A stretch of 52,321 bases of DNA from a virus. The notes under the pieces are model-generated. The model was given only the letters and a program-made list of their open reading frames with translations, was not told the DNA's origin and made no database searches. The stretch is from positions 1-52,321 of the IMG/VR virus record IMGVR_UViG_3300032160_000011; one strand, written 5' to 3'. Both the position numbers and the translations under genes were made by a program. Of this stretch, positions 7,991 through 16,556 are shown in pieces. The number at the start of each line of letters is the position of its first letter. The stretch's first letter is position 1.

Positions 7991-8809
7991 TTACCGTGCT
8001 ACCTTGGGCACCCACGGCTTGCCCATGTGCCCAGTCCACGAATCGGCGGTGTCGTTCCCGCCAACCGCGTCGTAATAATCGTAGGGAATGCGCAGGTTGC
8101 CATTTATCCCCCAGCTGGCACCCCAACTGTTTCGTACCAACTCCGCGCCGAGTGACGAACCGATCTTGATCGAATCGTCATATCCGTAGACCAGCAGCTC
8201 ATGACCACCAATGGGGGTTTCAAGTTGTGACGGGATCGGTAGCAGTCCAGTCGTCGCAACCTCGTCAGATTGGATCGCCTTGTAAACCGGAATGCCAATG
8301 GTACGGCAATAGCTGGAAGCCAATACCGATTTTGCCGTTGCCAAACCGGTGTCGAAAAGCACGCGGTGATAGGCACCGATCTTGAAGTTCTCAGCGTCAA
8401 CGTCCATCGCTGGGGCGGGCATTTTACTGATAGCACCGTCAGAATACGGGTCGTCGCTATCAAGGCAAATGCCAATCTGATTAAGCACCTGCATCAACGT
8501 GCGGCTGTCAGATCCAGCGTCGTCAGGAAAGGTTCCATTCTTGATGCGCTCCTGTGCGTAGAGGAACAGCGCTGAAAACTGGACCACACCAGCCACCTTT
8601 TGTGCAAAGAATTGTGGGAAGGTGAGGTAGAGCCAATCCATGAACCCACCGCCGCTCTGCCCGGTGCAGCTGCCAGCACTGCCTTGGTCGCGCACCGGTC
8701 CGAGCTTGGCGCTTAGATCGACGAGCGTTGGAAGGGTGACAACGGAAGGTGCGGCCAGGTGGTCGCGTACGTCGAAGACGTCCTTGCGCAGGTTGAGAAT
8801 GCGGGGCAT
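7991..8809 (-). CDS. Papain-like (C1A) cysteine protease
   Basis: A 272-residue protein with all C1A landmarks. The active-site Cys48 is in VRDQGSAGSCTGQS, with the oxyanion Gln at 42 preceding it. His203 is in IGGHELLVYGYDD. Asn227 is in LVRNSWGASWG. There is no signal peptide and no obvious propeptide; residues 1-35 may be a short one. C1A proteases are uncommon in phages. Next to endolysin and holin it may help lysis by attacking cell-envelope proteins, or act in the virion or host. The SD AAAGGAG overlaps the stop of the upstream gene. Confidence 0.87.
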   Translation of the reverse strand: MPRILNLRKDVFDVRDHLAAPSVVTLPTLVDLSAKLGPVRDQGSAGSCTGQSGGGFMDWLYLTFPQFFAQKVAGVVQFSALFLYAQERIKNGTFPDDAGSDSRTLMQVLNQIGICLDSDDPYSDGAISKMPAPAMDVDAENFKIGAYHRVLFDTGLATAKSVLASSYCRTIGIPVYKAIQSDEVATTGLLPIPSQLETPIGGHELLVYGYDDSIKIGSSLGAELVRNSWGASWGINGNLRIPYDYYDAVGGNDTADSWTGHMGKPWVPKVAR

Positions 8810-8814
8810 TGGCC

Positions 8815-9201
8815 TTACTCCTTTGCGGCTGGCGGCTCGTTAAGTTTCAGCACAGGTGGAATTTCTTTTGCTCCAGCTTGTAGCGCTCCAGGCATGGGCG
8901 GCGCAACCAACAATCTGTAAGACACTTGTTGCAACACCCACTGAGAGCCAAACCGCCAAGCGAAGTGCCGCAGGGCAACCAACGTCAAACCGGAGATGGT
9001 CAACACGCCACCAGTAGTGTCAAAGCTGACTACGATGCCGGCCGAAGCGGCAAACGCAACCAAGCCACCAACCCAGCGGTTGAGCTTTTGGGATTCCATG
9101 GTGATCCACGGGAACCACTTACTGCTCTTGATTTTTTGAATGGCCCAGCTTGAAACTGCAGCCAGCACTAGCTGGCCGGTCAACGCGCTATCTGGCGTCA
9201 T
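8815..9201 (-). CDS. Holin-like membrane protein
   Basis: A 128-residue protein with two hydrophobic segments, about residues 7-22 and 44-76, and a Pro-rich soluble tail. It lies directly beside the endolysin gene, where holins usually sit, and has a strong SD (AAAAGGAG). The membrane topology and position support a holin role; no motif proves it. Confidence 0.6.
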   Translation of the reverse strand: MTPDSALTGQLVLAAVSSWAIQKIKSSKWFPWITMESQKLNRWVGGLVAFAASAGIVVSFDTTGGVLTISGLTLVALRHFAWRFGSQWVLQQVSYRLLVAPPMPGALQAGAKEIPPVLKLNEPPAAKE

Positions 9202-9217
9202 GATTTACGTTCTCCTT

Positions 9218-9733
9218 TTATGCTTCTGCGCGCGCCATCCAGCCCGCGCGGTCCGGCTCGTCCTCTGGGTGTCTGGCAAGTATCTCGTCGTAGAACGCTA
9301 CACTTTGCTGACGGTAGGCAGCCAGCAGCGAGTCTGGATCGGCAGCGTTAGCCGCGGCTAGGGTGAGCGGGCCGACCGTGCCATCCTCTAGCAACGCGCC
9401 GGGCTTCAGCATGTTAACCGCGCGCTGTAAGATCAAGACAGCCTCATGAAAGTAAGCGTTAACCGCTAGAGCCAACACCCGATTAGCGATGTCCTGAGAT
9501 TCCAGGCCGCCCAGCAACAGTGGTGTCCAGAACTTTGCCAGGTAGAACTGTGCCACTGCCGCCCCACGCTGCGCCGTTGGCAAGGCGGCTACAACTGCTT
9601 CATCCCCAGGGTAGGACCTTGAGTTGATACCGGCGATCACCTTGCCGCCGTTGTTGTCTACCGTTTCTACGTAGCTGCGCGGTCGGTCTTCAAAGTTAAG
9701 CAGGTAGTCAAGTGCTGGTGGGAACTGGGCCAT
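9218..9733 (-). CDS. Endolysin, GH108-like lysozyme
   Basis: A 171-residue protein resembling the glycosyl hydrolase 108/N-acetylmuramidase family: a Glu (Glu15 in LLNFED) at the catalytic place, then NNGGKVIAGINSRSYPGDE where GH108 enzymes have the GG-T-x-GI block, followed by a helical C-terminal PG-binding-3-like part with LEDGTVGPLT. It would cleave peptidoglycan at lysis. There is no signal peptide, so it depends on a holin. The spacing of 15 nt to the next gene fits a lysis cassette. Confidence 0.75.
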   Translation of the reverse strand: MAQFPPALDYLLNFEDRPRSYVETVDNNGGKVIAGINSRSYPGDEAVVAALPTAQRGAAVAQFYLAKFWTPLLLGGLESQDIANRVLALAVNAYFHEAVLILQRAVNMLKPGALLEDGTVGPLTLAAANAADPDSLLAAYRQQSVAFYDEILARHPEDEPDRAGWMARAEA

Positions 9734-9748
9734 AAGTAGCTCTCCAAA

Positions 9749-10000
9749 TCAATGGCGAAAAAGTAGTGCTAAGATACTTATAACCAGGCTGGCTAAGCTG
9801 GTTCCAAAAATCAGCTTCAGCAATCCCAGTTGCGCTTCCCGACGTTCACTAAGGCCGACCAGCCCGTGCTCTTCTGTAAAGGTACCGTCAGCCTTTCTGC
9901 CGTACACCGTGAACATCAACGATGAATGATCGCTTTTCATAACTGCGACCTCGTCCCGCGTCAATCCAACCTTGCAATCGCCGCATGGCTCCGTAGTCAT
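9749..10000 (-). CDS. Small C-terminally anchored membrane protein (XhlA-like)
   Basis: An 83-residue protein: an N-terminal soluble part with a CGDC motif, a charged middle, and one hydrophobic segment at 60-81 near the C-terminus. This shape matches haemolysin XhlA-like proteins that accompany phage holins. Its position upstream of the endolysin in the transcript supports a lysis accessory role. Confidence 0.6.
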   Translation of the reverse strand: MTTEPCGDCKVGLTRDEVAVMKSDHSSLMFTVYGRKADGTFTEEHGLVGLSERREAQLGLLKLIFGTSLASLVISILALLFRH

Positions 10001-10060
10001 TTTGCCACCTTGGACCCTACATCATTCAGCAAACCGTCCTTCCAGACGGGCTGTGGGTGC

Positions 10061-10603
10061 TTACCGATTAAGGTTTACTGTCGGTCGGCCTACAATCGGA
10101 ACGAGGTTACTCGCCATCAGATGCTCAAACGCTGCATTCGGCAACAACGGTGGCGCCAGCGCTGCCGTAGCGACAACGGTAGGCTGACCCGGTGTACCTG
10201 GGTAAACAGACACTAACTGCGCAGCAGAAGGCTGTGATGGCGCTCCAGTGATAGGCGCACCGCCAGTCGGCGTCATTACGAACTGAACCGTGTAAGCTAC
10301 GTAAACACCTGTCGGTGGATTAGAATCAGTGAAACTTGTGCCAGCAATAGCCGTCGCTGCGGTCTGCAATGCCGTGTAAGGACCGGGGCCGGGATTACCG
10401 GGTGTGGGGCAGCTTGTAGCTGTGGAACATACCGCAAAGCTCACGATGTAGCCGTTGCATGTGTAGCCCGTAGCCGGGCAAGCAACCGCAGGCCAGCTTA
10501 CAGTGTTGGTGGGTTGTGGCGTCACTGGGGCCTGACCGTGACAGCCGCTCGTAATCAGGCTGCTCAGGGCGATGACAAAAGCCAAAAGAAGATTTCTACG
10601 CAT
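10061..10603 (-). CDS. Secreted lipoprotein with Fn3-like content
   Basis: About 180 residues from the ATG at 10603, chosen because GAGG lies 6 nt upstream; an ATG at 10615 overlapping the upstream stop is the alternative. The signal peptide ends in a lipobox (LITSGC). The body is beta-rich with many Pro/Thr/Gly, in the style of an Fn3/Ig domain (YVAYTVQFVMT). It follows a gene coding for another secreted Fn3 protein. Likely surface-exposed or periplasmic; function unknown. Confidence 0.65.
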   Translation of the reverse strand: MRRNLLLAFVIALSSLITSGCHGQAPVTPQPTNTVSWPAVACPATGYTCNGYIVSFAVCSTATSCPTPGNPGPGPYTALQTAATAIAGTSFTDSNPPTGVYVAYTVQFVMTPTGGAPITGAPSQPSAAQLVSVYPGTPGQPTVVATAALAPPLLPNAAFEHLMASNLVPIVGRPTVNLNR

Positions 10604-10611
10604 GCCGCACC

Positions 10612-10980
10612 TCATGGACTTGTTGTTACTGTTGGTCGTGCTGGAACTGGAACATTGTCGAGTGGGATGGTAGCCGTCGCTATATTCGATGGTGCACTTT
10701 CCACACCCTGTGCGTCAACACTCTTCACAATGTAGTCGTACGACCCTCCCAAAAGAACGGAGGTATCGTTATAGGCCGCTGAGCCGATCACCGTTGAATT
10801 AAGAACTTGCCACGCGCCAGCACCGGAAGGTGAGCGATAGGCGTTGTAACCGGCTACCGGATCAGGGGAACTTAACGGGGCGGCCCAAGTGAGGCCGACG
10901 TAGTAGGTAGTTACCTTGGCTTGCGCAGTAGCTAATGGTGAGATGAGTAGCAGAAATAGGATGGTGAAAAGTCGCCTCAT
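10612..10980 (-). CDS. Secreted fibronectin-type-III domain protein
   Basis: A 122-residue protein. The signal peptide RRLFTILFLLLISPLATAQ is followed by one Fn3 domain: VGLTWAAPLSSPDPVAGYNA, then SYDYIVKSVDAQGVESAPS, which are the Fn3 W and Y-x-Y landmarks. The stop overlaps the next gene by ATGA. Phage Fn3 domains usually bind carbohydrate or surfaces, but they normally lack signal peptides; here export is expected. Confidence 0.75.
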   Translation of the reverse strand: MRRLFTILFLLLISPLATAQAKVTTYYVGLTWAAPLSSPDPVAGYNAYRSPSGAGAWQVLNSTVIGSAAYNDTSVLLGGSYDYIVKSVDAQGVESAPSNIATATIPLDNVPVPARPTVTTSP

Positions 10981-10995
10981 CAGTTTGCAACCACA

Positions 10996-11082
10996 CTAAG
11001 AACATTCATCATTGTTTACCTGCGTACCGCTTCCACCGCTGCCGCAAGCACCCGCAGCCTGCTGTTCCATTTCGGGGTCCAT
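10996..11082 (-). CDS. Very small hypothetical peptide
   Basis: A 28-codon frame with ATG at 11082 and an AAAGGATC motif upstream. It is Gly/Ser/Gln-rich with two Cys and no hydrophobic segment. It fills most of the 173 nt gap between the large fibre gene and the Fn3 gene. There is no homology to judge it by; it may be chance. Confidence 0.35.
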   Translation of the reverse strand: MDPEMEQQAAGACGSGGSGTQVNNDECS

Positions 11083-11153
11083 TTTGTGATCCTTTCTTGG
11101 TCGTTACTGCGTGAAGTTAGTCCGCTGTCTCCGTCTTTGCTTCCCTACAGCCG

Positions 11154-14100
11154 TTAATTCTTCCCGTAAATGGCACAGGTTGAACCGGCAATATAATTTC
11201 CCGCACCAATCGTGTTGGTGATTGACGTAATTGCAGCCGTCGAGTTCCACATTCCAGCACTGGTATATATGAACTGGTTACCCGCAGCAAGACCAGTTGT
11301 ATGACTACCTGACGCGAATATACGTTTAGTAAACGTAGTGCCTGCGTAGTCCTGAATTGAAAGCGAGCCTCCGCCGCTCATGTTCGCAGTGGCCGAAGCA
11401 TCAGAGACGTACCAGAGGAGGGCACTCGTCTGACCTTGGGCGCTGCCCGTGGCTATGGTTGTGTTAGTGGCGTAGTTGCGCTGCACATAATAGTTGCCCG
11501 CCGTATCCCCATTGAAAGTGAAGTCAGCGTCGTCTCCACCGTTTGAAGCCGATCCACGGCCTTCACATTGGAAAATCAGCTCCGCGTAGGTGCCCGGGAT
11601 GCTTGAGGCGGTGATCGCCGGGCCGGGTGTACCCACAGTAAATACGCCGTTGGCAAACGAACCAGAGCCAGAACTCATCGACCAAGTAACGGTACTACCT
11701 AGATTGACATAATTCCCGCTAGAACCCCCACTCGGTGCATTAGCAATCGGCCCCATTTCCCAGTTGGTGCCGTCATAAGTCATCACAACCTGAGAGCTTG
11801 CAGCCAGATCACCTGCAGCCAGTGTCGTGGTATTTTGCCACTTGGCAACCGACTTCGCGCCTAGTGAGTTGACATTGATCGTGAGTCCTGTCCCGGTGTT
11901 CGCAGTCGTCGTTGTGTAAACAATCACGCTTCCCGCTGCGGGCACAAAGGATGGCGACGTTGTGCAGGATTGCACCGTGCCGGAACCGGAGGTATCGGCG
12001 CAGGTTGGGACCGACGCGGCGCTCGCTGGTGTCGCCCATTTGACGCCAAATGCCTGTGTGGAGTCGGCGGTCAGCACCTGCCCATTTGAGCCAACTGGGA
12101 TACGGTCGTTGGCGGTGTCGTAACCCCACAGATCGCCCTTGGTGGTTAGCGGGGAAGAGCCCCCCGTGCCACAATCTGTCGCCGTGGGTGTGATCTCCCC
12201 GGTCGGCGAAATATGCGTACAGTAGTAGCCGCTACTCGGCAAGCTAGGAAGATGAGGAAAATAAACGTAGCCGTTACCATCCCACTGCAAAGCTGTTGAT
12301 GCTCCGCGCAAGCCTAGGGAACCGTTGTTAGTCGTAGACCCAGCACCGAGATAGTTGAAGACCATTTGAATCGTATTGTTAGTGCTCTGATCATGGCCGT
12401 ATTCCCAATAAGGCGAGCTACCTGTAGGTTGATTTGAGCCGTACGACCATATCCAAGGATTATTCAACGCGCTAGAATTCGATGACGTCTCGTTAACACC
12501 TAGGATATTGCCTTTAGCCGTTGACCCTCCGCGGTCAGCGTCGTTAAAGGTGTTGGCGTTGCCAGTACCTTGCCCATCAGAGTTAACTGTTAAAAACCTG
12601 TAGCCAAAACTGGTCCCCAGCGTCATAACTGGCTGCCAGCCGTTAGCAGCTGAGTTAAGCCATTGGTAGGCATAGATCGCATCCGTACTTGGTGTATAAA
12701 CGTAGCCGTTACCATTACTGTCGCCAGTACCGGCATACTGGCCAAAGTACGCTGCCTGTTGCGGCATAGGCGTACCGGTACCGGTAATCATAGCCTGGGC
12801 CGTAGCACCGCCCGCCATCTTCGCTCCAGTGATACCAAAACCACCATTGCTTGCTATAAGGTTAGAATTAAGCGCGTCATTCAGAATAGCGTACAATGGC
12901 GCAAGTAGATCCCAATATTGGCCGCTGGCAGCGTTAGCATCAGTCTTGCCCAGCGTCTGTATCCATTGAGCAAGTTCGAAAAACTCCAGTTGTGGCGCAA
13001 CTGGAAACGTGCAAAACCCAGCACCGTAAGCTTGGCTGATATTGTACGCCTGTCCAGTAGTCGCAACTACCACAAAGCCGTCAGTGTGTGCCTTCTGAAA
13101 AACTGAGGCCATGTAGCCTTCAATGTTGGATACGGTGTCACACAATCCAATGTCATTCTCAAAATTGTTAATGATAAGGTACGCGGGCTTACCAGTTACA
13201 GCCGGACTGAAAGGGTGAATAACCGTAGCATAGTCCGTATTCAGATTTTGCAGCGTCGGCCCAGGCGGTAACTCTATGTAGGTGTTCGCAAGAGCCGTGG
13301 CCGGCATCTGAGGTGCTGAGGTAGTGACAAACGGGTAAAAATTCATCGCGGAATAGGCATTGCCGCAAGATGAAGGGCACGCCAACACCCCTACGCTGCC
13401 CACATTCACCTCAAACTGTGTGCCGCTTAGACCCGTAGAAAGAACTTGAAACAAACCGCCCCCAGTATTAGGGCTGGCCCCGGAGTACGACGACCAGTTT
13501 GTCAAGTACCAAAGAAAGACCCAATCATCAGCACTAAGCCCGTTCGTACCAGTATTCGTAAACGTCACCACGCCTGAAGCGGGCGCTGTATAAGAAGATA
13601 CAACGATTGCAGGAGACAATACGTGATCATCGTCAAGATTGACGGAGTTGCCGCTAAAAATGAAGTTAGCATTAGCTGGGATAGGGCCCACGCCAGTACC
13701 TGGCGCCCAAGCTGAGCACGCACCACCCGATAACGTTACACAAGTAAGGTTGTCTCCCAAAACTGCTGGTGTGACCGACACATCAGCCATATTGGAAAGC
13801 GCCAGTGGGACGCCGTTAACCTTATACGCCTGCGTGTCAACAAGTACATCACTTATACTAGTGCCATCAGGAAACGGGCAAGATATGCCGGAACAATTTA
13901 TAGCTATACCGGTAGCGCCTTCGGCCCCGAATAACGTCAGATGAAGCCCGGTGTAAGAACCAGATGTAATGACGTCACCAGAACTATCCGTGGAAACCAA
14001 ACTTGGGCCCAGCGTAATGGTCCCCGTATACTGAGGAACTTGATTCGTCATACCAGGACTAATAGTGCCGCCGCCACTACTACTGGTTTGCTGCCAGCCA

Positions 14101-14501
14101 CTTAACGTACACGCGTATTGATGAAATCCGGTAATGTCTGTATCGGGGCGACCTAAACTGTAAAACGACAACGTGACGCCGCTAGCCGTAGCCGTAGCTG
14201 CGTTGCTTAAAGTTACCTGGTTGGTCAAGGTGTTGATAGCGGTAACGATAGTGCTGGTTGGAATGCCAGAACCTACGACGGTTTGGTTCTCCAGTAACCC
14301 ATTAACACTGAGCACCGTAACCGTGTAGCTAAGATTACTAGTCGACGCTGTCGTAGCGTACGGGCAACCACCAGACGGCGCGCCATTACTGGTAACTTGC
14401 GTCCAGTTGACCTGACTAATAGGACTGATTTGAGTCTGTCCACGCGCTTTTACGCAGTACGTACTCAAAGCTAACAACAAGACTCCAAGCCACAGCTTCA
14501 T
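11154..14501 (-). CDS. Large tail-fibre-like protein with signal peptide
   Basis: About 1115 residues from ATG at 14501 (GGAG 9 nt upstream; earlier starts are open but lack an SD). The leader KLWLGVLLLALSTYC looks like a signal peptide. Near 45-110 is a beta module also seen in the cement and DUF4054-like proteins. The middle (about 420-560) resembles an SGNH-hydrolase fold by the block LIINNFENDIG and a following helix, but a GDS block is not seen. Around 780-820 lies the common fibre motif SPLTTKGDLWGY...GSNGQVLTAD. The C-terminal 200 residues form a beta-rich, lectin-like domain. It is probably a receptor-binding or depolymerising fibre. Export of a fibre would be odd. Confidence 0.75.
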   Translation of the reverse strand: MKLWLGVLLLALSTYCVKARGQTQISPISQVNWTQVTSNGAPSGGCPYATTASTSNLSYTVTVLSVNGLLENQTVVGSGIPTSTIVTAINTLTNQVTLSNAATATASGVTLSFYSLGRPDTDITGFHQYACTLSGWQQTSSSGGGTISPGMTNQVPQYTGTITLGPSLVSTDSSGDVITSGSYTGLHLTLFGAEGATGIAINCSGISCPFPDGTSISDVLVDTQAYKVNGVPLALSNMADVSVTPAVLGDNLTCVTLSGGACSAWAPGTGVGPIPANANFIFSGNSVNLDDDHVLSPAIVVSSYTAPASGVVTFTNTGTNGLSADDWVFLWYLTNWSSYSGASPNTGGGLFQVLSTGLSGTQFEVNVGSVGVLACPSSCGNAYSAMNFYPFVTTSAPQMPATALANTYIELPPGPTLQNLNTDYATVIHPFSPAVTGKPAYLIINNFENDIGLCDTVSNIEGYMASVFQKAHTDGFVVVATTGQAYNISQAYGAGFCTFPVAPQLEFFELAQWIQTLGKTDANAASGQYWDLLAPLYAILNDALNSNLIASNGGFGITGAKMAGGATAQAMITGTGTPMPQQAAYFGQYAGTGDSNGNGYVYTPSTDAIYAYQWLNSAANGWQPVMTLGTSFGYRFLTVNSDGQGTGNANTFNDADRGGSTAKGNILGVNETSSNSSALNNPWIWSYGSNQPTGSSPYWEYGHDQSTNNTIQMVFNYLGAGSTTNNGSLGLRGASTALQWDGNGYVYFPHLPSLPSSGYYCTHISPTGEITPTATDCGTGGSSPLTTKGDLWGYDTANDRIPVGSNGQVLTADSTQAFGVKWATPASAASVPTCADTSGSGTVQSCTTSPSFVPAAGSVIVYTTTTANTGTGLTINVNSLGAKSVAKWQNTTTLAAGDLAASSQVVMTYDGTNWEMGPIANAPSGGSSGNYVNLGSTVTWSMSSGSGSFANGVFTVGTPGPAITASSIPGTYAELIFQCEGRGSASNGGDDADFTFNGDTAGNYYVQRNYATNTTIATGSAQGQTSALLWYVSDASATANMSGGGSLSIQDYAGTTFTKRIFASGSHTTGLAAGNQFIYTSAGMWNSTAAITSITNTIGAGNYIAGSTCAIYGKN

Positions 14502-14526
14502 AAGCCGTATCTCCATGATGGCCGCG

Positions 14527-14925
14527 TTACGATGAGTAAAAGTAAACCGCAAACACCTTGTCAGTAGACGAAGTTAAATAGTTCAAGGTCACGATGTTGG
14601 CTGTCAACGTGTAATCAATACCATAACGTTGAACTACACCATTAACTGTAAACTGAAGCATTTGAGCTGGTGTTGGCGTGTGACTAAGCGTGTACACGGT
14701 ACCAGGTACAGTCCCAGCAGGTGTCTCCGCAATAGATGGCGGCAATACAAAATCCCCAGCGTTGCCTGCCGTTAGCACCTTGACCCACAAGGCTGGCACC
14801 TCTACCTGGCCGCCAAAGATGAGGTCTAACAGATTCCAGTTATAGTTAGTAGGTACCTGCCAGTTAGCCTGATCAAAGGCCGCGATCTGCAGCCCAATGT
14901 TCGGCGTGGTAGTCTCGCTAGGCAT
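14527..14925 (-). CDS. Fibre-associated protein with Ig-like module
   Basis: A 132-residue protein. Residues 1-60 contain a helical fibre-attachment-like part (TPNIGLQIAAFDQANW). Residues 67-132 are a beta module with GTVPGTVYTLSHTP, VNGVVQ and DYTL. The same module is inserted in the neck protein (27.3-27.5 kb) and the DUF4054-like protein (28.7-28.9 kb). It is likely a small fibre or fibre-connector subunit. Confidence 0.65.
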   Translation of the reverse strand: MPSETTTPNIGLQIAAFDQANWQVPTNYNWNLLDLIFGGQVEVPALWVKVLTAGNAGDFVLPPSIAETPAGTVPGTVYTLSHTPTPAQMLQFTVNGVVQRYGIDYTLTANIVTLNYLTSSTDKVFAVYFYSS

Positions 14926-14926
14926 A

Positions 14927-15922
14927 TTAGTACCCCACCGCCTTCCAATTCACCTGTATAGCCGCACTGTTACTAACGTTAAGATAGCAGCCCGTTGTAC
15001 TAACCTGATCGCCACCAGAATTGTCATTCAAAAAGCAAATACGCGCCGTACCACCATTTACAAACTGTTGGATATGCATCACGCTAACGCTAGCAGCGTT
15101 CGTGAACGGCGTCGGAAATATAAGATGACCAGGCGCATTGAAGTTGTTGCCCCACTGTCTAATCAGCCCGCTAGGGTCCTTCTGCCAGTAGCCGTTCGCG
15201 TTAGACCCAGACGTGTAACCCGGTGCAGCTACCGGTACGTAGCTGACGCCATTGCCCGTCAGTACTTGCCCATCCGGGGCAGCACCAGCCACCTGCAACG
15301 TACTGAAGTTACCCGGCGCTGGGTTGAAGCTGCCAATAGCCACGCCGCCCATACCGTTGACGCTCAACACAGGGCCAACAGCGTCCAAGTTGCCCGCAGC
15401 GTCTACCTTAAACAACTGCGCGCTTAGCACATTGGGCGTAGGATCAGACTGGGCGCCACCATTGACGTTACCAGGGAACGTAACCGTCCACCCACCTGTG
15501 CCGTCCTGAACCCATAGCAGGCAAATAATCTGGCCCGCCGTTTGGCCGCTGATAGTAAAGGATAACGCGCCAGCAAGTGCTATTTGAAACCCGCTATACT
15601 TAGTAGCATTCAATGAAATGGTAGGCGACCAAGCTACACTTTGTAGGCCACCAGGTATATCAACCGTAGTGAGTATGTTGGCCAACACCGCCGTCAACGT
15701 CGCCGGATCGGTGTCCAGCGTTGTGAACCCCTTACCAGCCATCATTTCCATAATGGCGTACATGCCGCAGGTAAGCTGGTACAGCGTCTTGTTGGCTGAA
15801 GGACTGAGCCAGAGTGCGTCCACGCCAGCACCACCAGTACGCGTGGCATCGGTTAGGTACTCAGCGTCTGTCTCTTGGTTCGCCTGCGTCGGATTGAAGA
15901 GCAGAAAGTTCGTTGAACCCAT
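14927..15922 (-). CDS. Tail fibre protein (gp53-like C-terminus)
   Basis: A 331-residue protein starting at the ATG that forms TGATG with the upstream stop. The N-terminus (STNFLLFNPTQANQETDAEY) resembles baseplate-attachment ends of fibres. The middle has Gly/Ala-rich beta repeats. The C-terminus carries GYWQKDPSGLIRQWG followed by FPTPFTN, the signature of short fibre tips related to the gp53-like family. It probably binds the host surface. Confidence 0.8.
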   Translation of the reverse strand: MGSTNFLLFNPTQANQETDAEYLTDATRTGGAGVDALWLSPSANKTLYQLTCGMYAIMEMMAGKGFTTLDTDPATLTAVLANILTTVDIPGGLQSVAWSPTISLNATKYSGFQIALAGALSFTISGQTAGQIICLLWVQDGTGGWTVTFPGNVNGGAQSDPTPNVLSAQLFKVDAAGNLDAVGPVLSVNGMGGVAIGSFNPAPGNFSTLQVAGAAPDGQVLTGNGVSYVPVAAPGYTSGSNANGYWQKDPSGLIRQWGNNFNAPGHLIFPTPFTNAASVSVMHIQQFVNGGTARICFLNDNSGGDQVSTTGCYLNVSNSAAIQVNWKAVGY

Positions 15923-16554
15923 CAGATTGCCCACTTTCCAACGTCAAAACCAGCTACGTAGCTGTTGTCAAGGTCAAAACCAAACGCCGGCAGTTCAGCA
16001 AAGTCGTAAGTGTACTCCACACCCTCCGGCCGAGGGACGATGAACCCATTGGTGATCAAGTCCTGGATAATAGACGTGAAGCTGCCGCTAAGAAAGATCG
16101 TCGCTGTCATATTTTGGTTGTCAGCAATGATGATGCTACCGCTGGGGAACAAGTACTTCCAGATGGTAAACAAACTGGTGATCGTACCGTCCCATTGATT
16201 CTGCGCTATCTTGGCTTTAATGTAGATGCGGTACGTGTTGTCGTCCAGTACAGGGCTTACGCCGCCCATCGGCTGAAAGTTAACGGTACGGCTAGCCCCG
16301 GCGATAGCCCCCAGCGCGTCTAGCTGCGGCCCTACGGCGCTGTCCAAGTCAAATGCTGTGTCAAACTTAACTAGGCATTCACTGACATCATCAAACTTTT
16401 TCAGTAGCACATACAACAACGCATTCAGCTTAGGGCTGTTGACGTATTGAGATATCAATAATGATTGGTAGTAGCCCATCGGCAGATTTTCAATAGGCTC
16501 GTTACCATAACCTGCCTGTCCATAACCGCCCGTACCATAACTTGGATTTGGCAC
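15922..16554 (-). CDS. Baseplate wedge protein, DUF2612/gpI-like
   Basis: A 210-residue protein. A Gly/Tyr-rich N-terminus leads to a helical region (LNALLYVLLKKFDDVSECL), then FDLDSAVGPQLDALGAIAG, a phrase typical of DUF2612 tail proteins, and a beta region with YRIYIKAKIAQNQWDGT. It follows the J-like gene, as gpI does in P2-like phages, and links the baseplate to fibres. Confidence 0.8.
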   Translation of the reverse strand: MPNPSYGTGGYGQAGYGNEPIENLPMGYYQSLLISQYVNSPKLNALLYVLLKKFDDVSECLVKFDTAFDLDSAVGPQLDALGAIAGASRTVNFQPMGGVSPVLDDNTYRIYIKAKIAQNQWDGTITSLFTIWKYLFPSGSIIIADNQNMTATIFLSGSFTSIIQDLITNGFIVPRPEGVEYTYDFAELPAFGFDLDNSYVAGFDVGKWAI

Positions 16555-16556
16555 AG

